Positions 1 through 10,204 are shown, counted from the first letter of the stretch. The stretch is DNA of 64,000 nucleotides from Acanthosepion lycidas (GCA_963932145.1 OZ010600.1:53510026-53574025), one strand, 5' to 3'. Numbers and translations: made by a program. Notes: generated from the letters alone by a model not told the origin.

Positions 1-241
1 ATATAGGTCACACTATCTATGTTGCTATTGATACGGTCTGTCTGCTCATACTGGGCCTAATATGACGGTTGGCGGGGAGGATCCTCTTAATAAATGGCGG
101 GCTCAGAATTTTTCACATTGCGCAATAACCAGAGAGTCTTAACGATACCGGTGTGGTCGGAAAATCATTTAAAGAATAAAAAAAAAAGTACGTAATTAAT
201 TCACAGGGTAGTGTTAAGCTCGGGAACCGGAAGAAAAGGTC

Positions 242-269
242 ACCCACCACCACCACCACCACCACCACC
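242..269. repeat. (CCA)n microsatellite
   Basis: Nine uninterrupted CCA units. The surrounding 1-360 shows no recognisable gene or repeat. Confidence 0.95.
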
Positions 270-414
270 TCTATTAGGCATATAAGAATAGCAACTTTAA
301 ACGCAGGAGACAAAGAAAAGGAAATGAAAAAGAGAAAAAGAGGGAAAAAAGAAAGGAACAAACACACACACACACATATATTTGTAAAAAATAATTGCGT
401 AAAAAGACAATACG

Positions 415-452
415 AATAAAGACAAAAGAAAAATGTTTCTTTTGTCTTTATT
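415..452. repeat. Perfect short palindrome beside an AT array
   Basis: Arms of 17 bp (415-431 and 436-452) are exact reverse complements around a 4-base loop. The right arm contains TTTTGTCTTTAT, the motif that also ends the hammerhead-like repeat copies near 7.27 and 28.29 kb, and it runs straight into (AT)n. It looks like a folded-back repeat end. Confidence 0.8.
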
Positions 453-454
453 TA

Positions 455-457
<3 letters not shown>

Positions 458-501
<44 letters not shown>
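458..501. repeat. (AT)n microsatellite
   Basis: About 22 uninterrupted AT dinucleotides, one of some forty such arrays in the window. Confidence 0.97.
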
Positions 502-505
<4 letters not shown>

Positions 506-617
506 ATTTCTTCTTTTCTCCAGAACTTAGATTAAATAATAACATCAGATAAGACGGGTAATTTTACTAGGTTAATTTAAGTTAAGAAAAAGAGAAATAA
601 ATGTTTGTAAAAAGACC

Positions 618-619
618 TA

Positions 620-710
<91 letters not shown>
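618..710. repeat. (AT)n-(AG)n compound microsatellite
   Basis: AT dinucleotides at 618-654 are followed by AG dinucleotides to about 710. The reading frames through here are repeat translations, not genes. Confidence 0.95.
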
Positions 711-712
<2 letters not shown>

Positions 713-803
713 CGATATATATATATGGGGAAGCTAGTCATATATTTTATGCCTCCATCATCCTACCAAGTGTCAGTTGCTTGAAATCTTTATGCAAAGC
801 TCT

Positions 804-806
<3 letters not shown>

Positions 807-882
<76 letters not shown>
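807..882. repeat. (AT)n-(GT)n compound microsatellite
   Basis: AT units run to about 859, followed by GT units to 882. Confidence 0.95.
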
Positions 883-950
883 TTAGGCACCATATATTCA
901 TTAAAACATATTTCATTGAATAAAATAGACATATGTCTATTTCTTTTTAT
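883..950 (+). repeat. Dispersed repeat, partner of 43013-43090
   Basis: The text after the GT array (TTTAGGCA, then a CATAT and a CATTTCATT element, then a TGTCTATTT element) is repeated with changes after the AT/GT array at 43,013. In both places an AT array precedes it, so array and repeat probably travel together. Family unknown. Confidence 0.6.
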
Positions 951-1059
951 TCTGACCCTTTCTAATTCTCTACTGAGTTTCTTGATGTTAAGATGAAATT
1001 CATCAAGGAAGGTGCCATAGTCTTTTCCTACCCAAGTACCTTCGATCTCCTCCAAGACG

Positions 1060-1064
<5 letters not shown>

Positions 1065-1113
<49 letters not shown>
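1065..1113. repeat. (AT)n microsatellite
   Basis: About 24 AT units. Confidence 0.95.
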
Positions 1114-1114
<1 letters not shown>

Positions 1115-1290
1115 GCACCTCAAAATGTATATTTAAGTAAAAGATAAAATTTCAGGAACTACACTGTTTTCATTTTCACTCTTTCAGCAGTTTTCTCTTA
1201 CTAACAAAAAGTTCTAATTTGGATTCAACTGTACACATACAGTTTGCTAAATTATGAATATTTTGTATGAGAAAAATTATATTTTTTTCA

Positions 1291-1360
1291 GCATTAACTC
1301 GGTGATCGTAGGGAAAACCGGTGTTTCATCGTAATACGACCGGAAGAATGCGAGGAATTG
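1291..1360 (-). repeat. 5S rRNA-like fragment (SINE head), inverted copy
   Basis: Read on the minus strand it contains ACACCGGTT and GATCACCG before AGTTAA, which matches the 5' half of animal 5S rRNA. About 20 bases upstream of the 5S part (GAATTCCTCGCATTCTTCC-like) are shared with the opposite-strand copy at 3534-3604. This points to a mobile repeat with a 5S-derived head rather than a 5S gene. The 3' half of 5S is absent. Confidence 0.65.
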
Positions 1361-1559
1361 GGGATTTGGGATTACCATTATTTTCGACTACGTGAATTGT
1401 TAATACACGTTCTAAATATTAAATAAGCACTGGATAATATCGTAAACATAGCATATATAATCGTCTCTGTTTGAAGAAATACAAAAGATTGCGCCGTTAC
1501 GACAGGATTTTCCTAGTTTTATTTATTTATTTTTAAGTTTCAAAGTAATTTTCACAAAA

Positions 1560-2720
1560 TAGCAAAATCAAAAGCGCTAAGCATTGAGGAGAGGGTACAA
1601 ATTGAAATTTATTCAAAGAAGGCTACTCTCAAAGACAAATTGCCAAAATGTTGAAAATTTCTAGACTTGGCTGCAATATTCGTTACAAAGAAACTGGCGC
1701 AAATGTTGACAGAATAAAAAGAGCTGGAGCAGCAAAAGTGATTACTGTTACTGAATATAAAGACTTGTTTATTTAGAGCAAAAGAAAAGAAAACTGCTTC
1801 AGATTTGAGAGTTGGACTTAATTCCTCTCGACAGAAACCAGTGTCGATCTCATCAGCGGGGCCCAATAGGGTGCATAGCCATCAAGAAACTTCTGTTACC
1901 GAAGGTGAATAAACAGAAAAGACTGGGACAAAAAAATAAAAATAATAAGAACTGGACATTGAAAGAGTGGCAAAATGTATTGTGAACAGACGAGTTCAAA
2001 TTTGAACATTTTGGTAGTAAGAGGAAAGTGTATGTGAGAAGAAAGCTAGGAGAAAGGCTGAATTATGAATGTATGGTCTCAACAGTTAAGCCTGGTGGTG
2101 GGTCTGTTATGGTGTGGCTGTGTTTGGTGGGTGGAGAAGGTTGAGATTTGATTCAGGTCAAGAGAATCATAAAAAATGGACTTTGTAAAGACGTGCTACA
2201 CCATCTGTCTTACGCATAATCAAAAAAAGTCACCTCAAAAGATAACGATTGAAAACACTTCCAAATTATTTCAAAATCACCTCGAGTCAAAAACAAAAAG
2301 AACATTTTGAAAATTATGAATTGGCCGCCTCAGTTTCCTGACCTATCTCGAATTGAATTAGTATGAAATGAATTTGATAGGAGTGTACGAAGAATAATAC
2401 TCAGACAGTAAGAGTGAGTTTTTCAGTGCTTGAAGAAGCCTTAAGAAAGTCTGTTATTTACTTTTTTCAAAAAATTTTGGAAAGAATGCCAATAATTTGT
2501 AATGGAGTAATTCAGGCAGGTTGCGAAAACAAATTATAATACTGGCTTTTGTAACTTTTTTTTATAGTTAAGTGCTTATTTTGGTCAAAATAAAAACAAA
2601 TACATTATAGTTAGTGAAATGCCATCATTTACTTAAAAAATGCAACTATCTCATTTTAAGGTGTTTTTTTTGTTGTTGAAGAAATAGAGTGTAGCACCAA
2701 AATATTTGCCTGTAGTGTAT
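1560..2720 (+). pseudogene. Tc1-like transposase pseudogene with 3' flank
   Basis: Translated pieces on the plus strand match a Tc1-type DDE transposase. A segment near 1990-2130 reads TDEFKFEHFGSKRKVYVRR and then a VMVWLC core, with the first acidic residue in TDEF. A segment near 2320-2400 reads NWPPQFPDLSRIELVWNEF, the NWP-SPDLNPIE-type motif around the last acidic residue. In-frame stops and frame changes are frequent, including a stop just before TDEF, so it is non-functional. The 3' flank ends near a TTTGCCTGTAGTGTA sequence that could be the terminal repeat. I see no matching 5' terminal repeat, so the left end is probably lost. It is unrelated to the mariner remnants at 4.5 and 13.2 kb. 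Tc1 transposases normally have about 340 codons, and this span would hold nearly all of one. Confidence 0.75.
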
Positions 2721-2738
2721 ATGTATCAACATCTACTA

Positions 2739-2739
<1 letters not shown>

Positions 2740-2785
<46 letters not shown>
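2740..2785. repeat. (CTAT)n microsatellite
   Basis: Eleven tandem tetranucleotides. Confidence 0.95.
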
Positions 2786-2933
2786 CTTCGATATTTGATA
2801 AGATTAGCATATCCTAAAGCAAGGAGAAATGGAAGTGTATACAGTGTCAATATTTCAAGTTCTTCAGTTAAGAATCATATTTCGGAATCATATTACCAGC
2901 TGAAAACATGCAACTACCTCAGCCACTTAAAAA

Positions 2934-2983
2934 TTAAGATTCTCTCACTCGCACGTTCACTCCCCACTTCTCTCTCTCTCCCC

Positions 2984-3067
<84 letters not shown>

Positions 3068-3309
3068 ATATATAGAAAATAGGAAAGAACTCGTTAGGTA
3101 AATAATCCAAAGTTCTTTAGTATTTTTGTTATTATTTTCAAAAAATATTGCTCTATACAAAAGTAGAGCATAAATATAATTATTTATTTAAAAATATGAT
3201 TCCAACACGCTACATAAGAGGTCTCACGTTTCAAAACAAGAGCCGAAAACTTCAATATAATTATTTGAATTAAATTGAGTTAAAGTAAGCTCTGTTCCAT
3301 GTTCAAGCG
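2934..3309. repeat. 375-bp duplicated segment, copy 1
   Basis: Nearly identical to 3707-4076. Both start TTAAGATTCTCTCACTCG, pass through (TCTC)n, (AT)n and (GT)n, and end GTTCCATGTTCAAGCG. They differ mainly in array length. Diverged parts of the same family lie at 6011-6160, 7561-7735 and 27484-27660. Confidence 0.9.
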
Positions 3310-3345
3310 AAATTTTTTGGGGAATCTATTTTATAATGAATCTAA

Positions 3346-3348
<3 letters not shown>

Positions 3349-3402
<54 letters not shown>
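3349..3402. repeat. (AT)n microsatellite
   Basis: About 27 AT units. Confidence 0.95.
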
Positions 3403-3403
<1 letters not shown>

Positions 3404-3533
3404 CGTCGTGTGTGGAGAAGCGGTGAAAATTTGTTCAGAGGTTGAGGAATTCAGTTTGTTACTTACTATGTTGATGGTTTGAAATATTAAGGAAATTTTT
3501 CAGATAACTTCATTAATATAATAAACAACAAAC

Positions 3534-3604
3534 GGAATTCCTCGCATTCTTCCGGCCGTATTACGATGAAACACCGGTTTTCCCTACGATCACCGAAGTT
3601 AAGC
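3534..3604 (+). repeat. 5S rRNA-like fragment (SINE head)
   Basis: Plus-strand copy of the repeat at 1291-1360. It includes GAAACACCGGTT, GATCACCGAAGTTAAGC and the same non-5S upstream bases. The 5S match stops at AAGC, where an AT array begins, so only the first half of 5S is present. Confidence 0.7.
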
Positions 3605-3706
3605 ATATATATATACGTTTGTGTGTAGGTGTGTGTGTTATTAATGATTCGTTTTTGCAGTTGGAGGTGCTTATCACACTCGTGTTCTTTAGGAGTGGGC
3701 TGTGTC

Positions 3707-3756
3707 TTAAGATTCTCTCACTCGCTCGTTCACTCCCCACTTCTCTCTCTCTCCCC

Positions 3757-3831
<75 letters not shown>

Positions 3832-4076
3832 AAAATATATAGAAAATAGGAAAGAACTCGTTAGGTAAATAATCCAAAGTTCTTTAGTATTTTTGTTATT
3901 ATTTTCAAAAAATATTGCTCTATACAAAAGTAGAGCATAAATATAATTATTTATTTAAAAATATGATTCCAACACGCTACATAAGAGGTCTCATGTTTCA
4001 AAACAAGAGCCGAAAACTTCAATATAATTATTTGAATTAAATTGAGTTAAAGTAAGCTCTGTTCCATGTTCAAGCG
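3707..4076. repeat. 375-bp duplicated segment, copy 2
   Basis: Second copy of 2934-3309, in the same orientation and about 770 bp downstream. The unique parts are almost identical. Confidence 0.9.
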
Positions 4077-4319
4077 TGGGATTCCTTGCTGGTTTAAATA
4101 TGTCCGTGTTGAGCTCTCGTCGGTGTGGCGTCGCTTCTGTCGACTTCGCAGGTGGGTGGTGGTGTGTCCAACTTAATTATTTTTTAATGATTTTGCAGGT
4201 GATATGTTATTTCTGTTAATATAGCATTCTTTATAACCTTATTATCAGATCATTATATGACATACTCAAATTCGCATGGAGTCACATGAACCACAATATA
4301 TATATCGCATGAACCTCAA

Positions 4320-4326
4320 TACATAC

Positions 4327-4399
<73 letters not shown>
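4320..4399. repeat. (CATA)n-(AT)n compound array
   Basis: Five CATA units followed by about 30 AT units. A MITE is inserted at its right edge. Confidence 0.9.
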
Positions 4400-4403
<4 letters not shown>

Positions 4404-4475
4404 GTTGGTGCAAAAATAATGTCGTTTTTCTTTTGAAGTTGAACGCCAAAAAACATTGTTTTTGCACCAACCTAA
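4400..4475. mobile_element. Mariner-type MITE, 76 bp (MADE1-like ends)
   Basis: It starts TTAGGTTGGTGCAAAAATAA and ends with the reverse complement TTTTTGCACCAACCTAA, flanked by TA on both sides as expected for Tc1/mariner insertion. The ends closely resemble those of the human MADE1/Hsmar1 family. The inner region differs from the three 102-bp copies at 38.2, 51.5 and 59.7 kb. It has no coding capacity. Confidence 0.9.
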
Positions 4476-4482
4476 TATATAT

Positions 4483-5060
4483 ATGAAGAGGGCGCGATCG
4501 ATACGTTATCGTCTAAATTACACAAAATGAAAATAACACTCATTTTTACCAAAATTACACAAAAATATCTTGAAATACTAAAGGACCTCTGGACGGTCTT
4601 CTTGATTAAGTTTGTGAATGCTACCATAATCCGTGCCTTCAGTTCATCTCTGGTGTTACAAAGAGTTTTCATAGGCCCTCGTTCAACTGCGCCCCACACA
4701 TAATAATCAAGTGGGTTGCAGCCTGTGGAGTTAGGTGGCCAGATGTAAGGGGTGATATCGTTGCAGAAATAGTCTGACAGTCACGACTGGGTTCTCCTGT
4801 TTGATTGGCATGTTGCAGAGTCCTGTTGCCAGACGTGGGGCCTTTAAGCAGCCACCCTCTTAATCCAGGGCAACACTACCTCCTCAAGATAATTTCGGCC
4901 TCTGTGTTGAGTCTGAGGCCCTCAGCAATAAATTCCGGTGTTCTTTTCGTATCAGGACTCTCATTTCAGCAATTGTTTCAAGTTTCCTGTTGCAAACTTT
5001 GTCTTTTAGAAACACCCACAAAAAGAAATCCTAGGATGTCAAGTCTGGTAATCTAGATGG
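4483..5060 (-). pseudogene. Mariner-family transposase remnant, C-terminal half
   Basis: Minus-strand translation across several frames gives SPLTSGHLTPQAAT (degenerate WPPNSPDCNPLDYYVWG region) and then WGAVERGPMKTLCNTRDELKARIMVAFTNL, the C-terminal helix region of a mariner-like transposase. The copy at 13,124-13,710 carries the matching middle part, including WQQDSAPC. Stops and shifts break it. Its 3' end near 4486 (GGGCGCGATCGATACGTTATCG in the plus strand) resembles the 5' end of the 13.1-kb copy (GGGTGCGATGGGTACATTGT), so these are probably the family's terminal repeats. The N-terminal half is missing. Confidence 0.75.
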
Positions 5061-5174
5061 GTATTCAATTGTCCCTCTTCTTCCAATCAATCTGTTTTGC
5101 ATATTTTCATCCACATCACGGTAATGTATTATTAACTATTAATAATTAAAGAGTGCATACATTATTTTGGGACA

Positions 5175-5177
<3 letters not shown>

Positions 5178-5222
<45 letters not shown>
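5178..5222. repeat. (AT)n microsatellite
   Basis: About 22 AT units between a mariner remnant and a LINE 3' end. Confidence 0.95.
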
Positions 5223-5225
<3 letters not shown>

Positions 5226-5795
5226 GGACTCTCCCGTCGGTTTCGACGTATGAGGATCTGACAGCTTAGTTGATTCAGTTATGAAATTTTGTGCGATAAT
5301 CTTAAGTGGTATTTAAGACCCGCTAGTGATTTACAAAGGAGGCCGCATATAGAGCAAGTGTGAGGATTGTGAGATGAGATCACTGTTAGATTGGCTGACC
5401 TTTTAGTTCTTGCTCTCGCTTCTTCAAGGTGATTCAGACAAGCAGAGTGAAAATTGCTGAGCCCACTAAAATACGTTGATCTCCATTCTACACGCTCCAA
5501 GGCTAAGCGCTCAAGGGTGTTATGTGGTATATTGACTGCTGACAAGTTGCTTTTCAGCTTGTCTTTGTATCATAGCCATGGGCGTCCTACATTCCTGTAG
5601 CCCTGATCTGACTGGCTGTACATTAGGATCTTGGGGATCCTGTCATCAGACATTCTCAAGACATGACCAGTGCACCGTAACTGAGACTGTATGATAAAAG
5701 TCTCGATTCCTCCAATATTACACCTGTTAAACAGGTCTTCGTTAGATGTCCTATCTTGAAGCTTAACTCCACAGATTGCACGCAGATATATATAT
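5223..5795 (-). pseudogene. LINE ORF2 C-terminus, 5'-truncated
   Basis: Minus-strand translation gives RCTGHVLRMSDDRIPKILMY, GYRNVGRPWL-YKDKLKSNLSAVNIPHN, ALERVEWRSTYF and a final CSICGLLCKSLAGLKYHLRLSH. This is the typical C-terminal domain of an animal non-LTR retrotransposon, closing with a CCHH zinc knuckle. One in-frame stop replaces the arginine after PWL, which is intact in the sister copy at 24,840-25,235. The copy is truncated at its 5' end at an AT array. The 3' end (plus-strand AATGGACTCTCCCGTCGG) is shared by both copies. Normal ORF2 length is over 900 codons, and only about 170 remain. Confidence 0.85.
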
Positions 5796-5963
5796 ATATA
5801 TATGTGTGTGGAAAGTAACGGCACCCACTTGACTAATTTAATTTTCCAACCGAAATGGAACAAAATGGTATTAGATGTACATTTCGAAAATAAAAACACA
5901 TTTTTCTTTCTTTTCTCTGTTTCGCTCTTACTAAACCTACAAATGTGTCAAATCATTTTAACC

Positions 5964-5967
<4 letters not shown>

Positions 5968-6014
<47 letters not shown>

Positions 6015-6160
6015 ACTATTTATTTAAAAATATGATTCCAACGCTACATAAGAGTTCTAATGTTTCAAAACAAGAGCCGAAAACTTCAATATAATTATTT
6101 GAATTAAATTGGATTAAAGTACCAAGCTCTGTTCCATCTTCAAGCGAAATTTTTGGGAAT
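5968..6160. repeat. AT array plus diverged copy of the 2934/3707 repeat
   Basis: (AT)n at 5968-6010 is followed by ATTTATTTAAAAATATGATTCC and the rest of the 3' part of the duplicated segment, ending TTCAAGCGAAATTTTTGGG. Confidence 0.8.
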
Positions 6161-6194
6161 ATATATATATATATTTTTTTTGGGGGGGGGGTGA

Positions 6195-6220
<26 letters not shown>
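6161..6220. repeat. (AT)n with T/G runs
   Basis: Two AT tracts separated by a T run and a run of ten G. Confidence 0.9.
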
Positions 6221-6225
<5 letters not shown>

Positions 6226-6395
6226 GTGAACTAATCAAATATAAATTCCAATGTTAGTAGCATCAATCTAAAAGAGGGCTCAATACAATCCAATAGTTGA
6301 GCAATATTCTTTATTATAGAATATTATATTCATACATATAGAAACATGTGGTTTTTGTATGGCGTTTTTCTACATGTTTGAATGTAATATCTTAT

Positions 6396-7140
6396 AACTA
6401 GCAGCATGGCCCGGCATTTCCCGTGCTTGATTCAAAAATCGTACGACTCATACAGCAATCGCTATCACTTGACTTAAAATATTTTTGCCCTTCCTTGCCT
6501 TTAAATGAGTGCCCTTTGCCGTGCTGATGTTGCTACATGCCTCACTTCTTGCCTATCTCACACTGCTATTTTTTTCTAAGCTCTATACTAAGCATTAAAT
6601 CTGTTACGAAAAAAGAACTAAATAAAATGAACACAAAACGATTAGCTTTAAAAAAGGACTCGTAACTGGAAAACCGAATGAAAAAAGAATGTTAACAACA
6701 AATACTTTTTCACACCCAACCCAGTTCTGCGGAATCAGAATCAACGTTGAGTTTAAGCAAGCGAATGGGCCAATTGGAGTAAAGTGACATGCAGATTTAA
6801 ATTTTTCCCACTTGTGACGAATGCAGCTATCGATTTTTTTGCTAGTTAACATTCGTGTCAGTCAGCTGTTGGCTCTCACGCTGGCCAATAGAATCTTCCT
6901 GCCTATTCATGACAGCCAGCTACAGGCTCTCACTCTGGCCAGTAGAAAATAGCCGTAAACTACATGAAAACTGCATGAGAAGCATGAAAAAAAATCGATG
7001 GGAGTTGGGAAATGAAAAGTCAATATTGGTCTTCTCGCTAACTTGGAGCGTGTGCATGTAAATTTTGGTGCAAATCCGTCGAAAATTGCGGCCGTGCATT
7101 CGTTACACACACACACACCCTGCCTTTTATAGATAGAGAT
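6396..7140. repeat. 745-bp dispersed repeat, copy A
   Basis: It begins AACTAGCAGCATGGCC and ends after a CA array with TTTTATAGATAGAGAT. A second copy with the same ends and the same inner text is at 32,209-33,008; the two differ by scattered changes and CA-array length. No coding frame or terminal inverted repeat is obvious. The sharp shared ends suggest a mobile element of a class I cannot name. Confidence 0.8.
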
Positions 7141-7143
7141 AAA

Positions 7144-7205
<62 letters not shown>
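7144..7205. repeat. (AT)n microsatellite
   Basis: About 30 AT units directly after the dispersed repeat. Confidence 0.95.
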
Positions 7206-7208
<3 letters not shown>

Positions 7209-7229
7209 AAGAAAAAGAGACAGTAATTG

Positions 7230-7290
7230 CCTTGATAAAGTCCTTCGGTTGACGAAACGCGTCTGCTAAGAATAGTTTTCCTCTTGTCTA
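7230..7290 (+). other. Hammerhead-like retroelement end, degenerate
   Basis: CTTGATAAAGTCC is followed by a GAC, then GAAACGCGTC, then AGTTTTCCTCTTGTCT. The second half fits the hammerhead GAAA / short stem III (ACG-CGT) / UC pattern. The CUGANGA box is changed to CTTGATAA. Related copies are at 27,827-27,890 (minus) and 28,231-28,292. Elements of this kind terminate many Penelope-like retroelements; that link is an inference. Confidence 0.5.
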
Positions 7291-7330
7291 TTTATATTTA
7301 TTTTGTTCATTTATAGATACACTCTTAAAA

Positions 7331-7380
7331 TTATATATATATACATATATATACATATATATATATATAGAGAGAGAGAG
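7331..7380. repeat. (AT)n-(AG)n array
   Basis: Interrupted AT/ACAT tract followed by five AG units. Confidence 0.9.
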
Positions 7381-7523
7381 GACAGCTATAACTAATTTTT
7401 AGGGTATTGCAGTTGAAGATTTGACTTAATTTGCTCTTCGTAGGGAAGTGCTTGTTAATTAGATTTAAGAATTTGTGTTCTAATTTAGTACGGGCTAATT
7501 TGTTGAAATTAATTAATTGCATC

Positions 7524-7564
<41 letters not shown>

Positions 7565-7707
7565 TTTTTTTTTAAATATGATTCCATCGTTACATATGAA
7601 TTAAAAAAATATATATAATGTAGACTCTACTTGTGTATTGAGCACATAATACCAAAGAACTTCGGATTATTAACCTAACGGTTCTTTCCTATTTTTTCAA
7701 TTTATTT

Positions 7708-7764
<57 letters not shown>
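7524..7764. repeat. AT array, diverged family copy, CA-TA array
   Basis: AT at 7524-7560, then a diverged inverted-order copy of the 2934/3707 family (ATGATTCC, CAAAGAACTTCGGATTATT), then CA at 7709-7738 and TA to 7764. Confidence 0.7.
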
Positions 7765-7766
<2 letters not shown>

Positions 7767-7943
7767 TCATAAAACTTTCTGTACAATGTCTTAAGATTTG
7801 TAATATCATATTACGATATAAAATGTATGCGTGGTTTTCTTCGTAGTAAATATGATTTTGACTGAAATAGACTCTTTTAAGTACTCATCGAACTGTTTTA
7901 ATTTTTGCCGACCTGTAGAATAACATAATTGTAAATTATGAAC

Positions 7944-8115
7944 GAGGCGCAGTGAAGTAATGGATAACGGTTCGGTTTGTGGAATCGGAGAGCCGAATTC
8001 GAATTCCAGTCAAGTTCATTGCACACACTTACATCGGGAAAGGTATGAATCCATCTCACTATGGATAAATAGACTTGGTTGGCTATGAGAAGGAAATTCA
8101 AGTTACCTGCTACTT
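7944..8115 (+). mobile_element. tRNA-derived SINE
   Basis: An A-box-like GTGAAGTAATGGATAACGG is followed by a B-box-like GAATTCGAATTCCAG about 45 bases later, then a body with GGGAAAGGTATGAATCC and GGCTATGAGAAG. The same layout recurs at 10,205 (plus), 34,927 (minus) and 62,205 (minus). A tRNA head with body is what squid and octopus SINEs look like. This copy is diverged and has no coding function. Confidence 0.8.
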
Positions 8116-8700
8116 TGAAAGTTTTGCCTCTTTAACTTCTAACGCGTTAACCTCAACATCCCGGGTGCGAAAGGAGCCGACAAATCATTGCCCTATTTTG
8201 TTTTGCATCTCATCATGTACCAGAATTGTGAGATGGAGGAGAGTGGTGACCACCTCGAATGAAAATGCGCCAACTAAATAAAAGGAATTAAATTATGAAG
8301 ACATTTCTCCATCGCTCGGGTCCTACTTTTCAATGTAACTAACATTCGACTTATTGTCACAAGCTTAAGTCGTCATCTCTTCATCTGGCGACATTATACC
8401 TATTCTGGAAAGGGTGTCGAAGTTACATCCGACTAAATAAATAACATTCTGAATAACGCCATCGAACATTGAACGGTTAATATTCGCAAGACTTGAAAAT
8501 GAACCGTAACATTTAAATGAATCGCACGGCATATTTCTTTTTGATTTAGGTGGAGAAGACGCCATGAAAATCCGCCATTATTTTTATATTTATTTCTATT
8601 TTTTATCCGACTGCATTTATGTCGCATTGTTTGTGAGATAAGAAATATTCCTCCCAGAACTCTCCAACGCGCGGAGGCGTAATTGACCTAGGCTGAGATA
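8116..8700. other. No recognisable feature
   Basis: Low-repeat sequence with no long open frame, microsatellite or known element that I can see. Confidence 0.5.
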
Positions 8701-9135
8701 TTTTCAATAAGAGAAATGTTCACGGCTACCTTCTCCGCTTTCGCTCAACAGCCTTATGGGTACTTTTATTTAATTTCCTGCCATATCTTCCCTGATTGTG
8801 TTCGCCACGGTAGGCACAGTATCAATTATGTGCTCTCTGTGGGGAGTGAGGGAGAGGGTGAATGGGAGGTTCATTTTTGTGTAAGAAGCGACGTGGCGGG
8901 CGGTCGAAGAGAGACGTGTGGGGGAGAGAGGATGGGGAGCCAAGGTAGCGATTTACTTAACCTATACAGAAAAATGTCGATTCTCTCTTCCCGCGCTGGA
9001 AGAAGAAAAGAATGCTCGCGTCTCTGTGTCGGAAGCGCAGTCTATCTCTTTCTGCGCATGACCCACTCGAATATAGATTATTCATTAGGTCTTTCGTTCC
9101 ACAGAAAAATGTCGGCGACTTGCATGTAATATTCG
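8637..9135. other. CpG-bearing low-repeat segment
   Basis: Richer in CG dinucleotides and GC than the flanks (GCGCGGAGGCG, GACGTGGCGGGCGGTCG, CCCGCGC, GCGCATG) and free of the window's repeat families. A 137-codon plus-strand frame (8716-9129) runs through it but matches nothing I know and has no conserved domain. It could be a promoter-like or exonic island, or simply old unique DNA. Confidence 0.3.
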
Positions 9136-9289
9136 TCGGCTGATCTTCATTTGAGCGTACGGCTGTCACAGCGACTTTGACATCTTTTACTGACTGTTAC
9201 ATTTTTAGTCCGTGCATAAGTGTGTGTGTGTACGGCTATATTGGATTGCATATTGATGTATTCGTATACATTTACTTCCACACACAGAC

Positions 9290-9292
<3 letters not shown>

Positions 9293-9328
<36 letters not shown>
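9293..9328. repeat. (AT)n microsatellite
   Basis: About 18 AT units. Confidence 0.95.
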
Positions 9329-9333
<5 letters not shown>

Positions 9334-9339
9334 TATATA

Positions 9340-9511
9340 CAGTGTATCCCGGATATAAGAGAAACCCTGATATAAGAGATATTTTATCTGGTCCCAAATT
9401 AGAGCCTGTGTTAATGTATATATAATAGACCAAACCCGGATATAAGAGAAACCCGGATATAAGAGACTTCTTCTCAGGTCCCGACAACTCTCTTATATCA
9501 GGGTTACACTG
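9340..9511. mobile_element. Pogo/Tigger-like MITE, 172 bp
   Basis: It starts CAGTGTATCCCGGATATAAG and ends with the inverse TCTTATATCAGGGTTACACTG, flanked by TA on each side. The inner part repeats the CCCGGATATAAGAGAAACC unit several times. CAGTG ends with TA duplication are typical of pogo-group MITEs. Non-coding. Confidence 0.8.
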
Positions 9512-9554
9512 TATATGTACACATATATATTTACACACATATATATATATATAT

Positions 9555-9960
9555 ATAAAACATATGATGAGGTATTGTAACTATTTATATTATTCGAACG
9601 GTTGTCCTCATCTTTATTATCACATACACAACGCTTCGGCCTTCTTCAGGAGATATATGCTGGAATTTCGAACCGAACCCTTTATTTAGTCTACTGGGGT
9701 AGATTGTTCTTGTTCCACGTGTCATGCCTCTTCTGGATATCTCAGTTTCAGTTATTTCCCTTCATTAATCAACTCTCCAATTTTTTTGTCTATCTCTGCT
9801 CTGAACTATTGAACTCACAACTCTTTGGATCAAGTCAATGGATTACTTCAACCAACACTTTATCCACTGGGCTATGGAATTGTGAATTCAGTACCTGGCC
9901 ACAGCAGAGCTGAACAAAATCTTGGGGAGCTGAGTTACTAAAGGGAAATAAGTGGAACAT
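9555..9960 (-). mobile_element. tRNA-headed SINE with the satellite-type 3' tail
   Basis: On the minus strand a tRNA-like head (A-box CAGTGGATAAAGTGTTGG, B-box GTGAGTTCAATAGTTC) is followed by a body and a 3' module: CCTGAAGAAGGCCGAAGCG, AATAAAGATGAGGACAACC, then TACAATACCTCATC. That 3' module is the unit tandemly repeated at 43.7-49.2 kb. Other single copies are at 41,985-42,330 (minus) and 43,420-43,660 (plus). Confidence 0.8.
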
Positions 9961-10204
9961 CCAGAAAATGACCGAGAAGTCATGGCGATATATCTACAGT
10001 ATATAGTATAGACTACACAATGGCCTCTCACTCTAGAATTGAGCTTTCTGCTTTCTGCCCTTTTCAGTAATGGACTTTTTTTTATCTATTAATCCGACAG
10101 AACTTATCACTTAAACGTTATTTTTATTGAATAACCATATTTGAGTAGACTCTTCGTTTTAATTTAAACAGTATATTTATGATCGTCAAATACCGAATAT
10201 TTGA

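Noticed and set aside
8716-9129. 137-codon frame as a real gene
   Set aside because: No domain, no homology I recognise, no splice or start context. Kept only as a low-confidence island.
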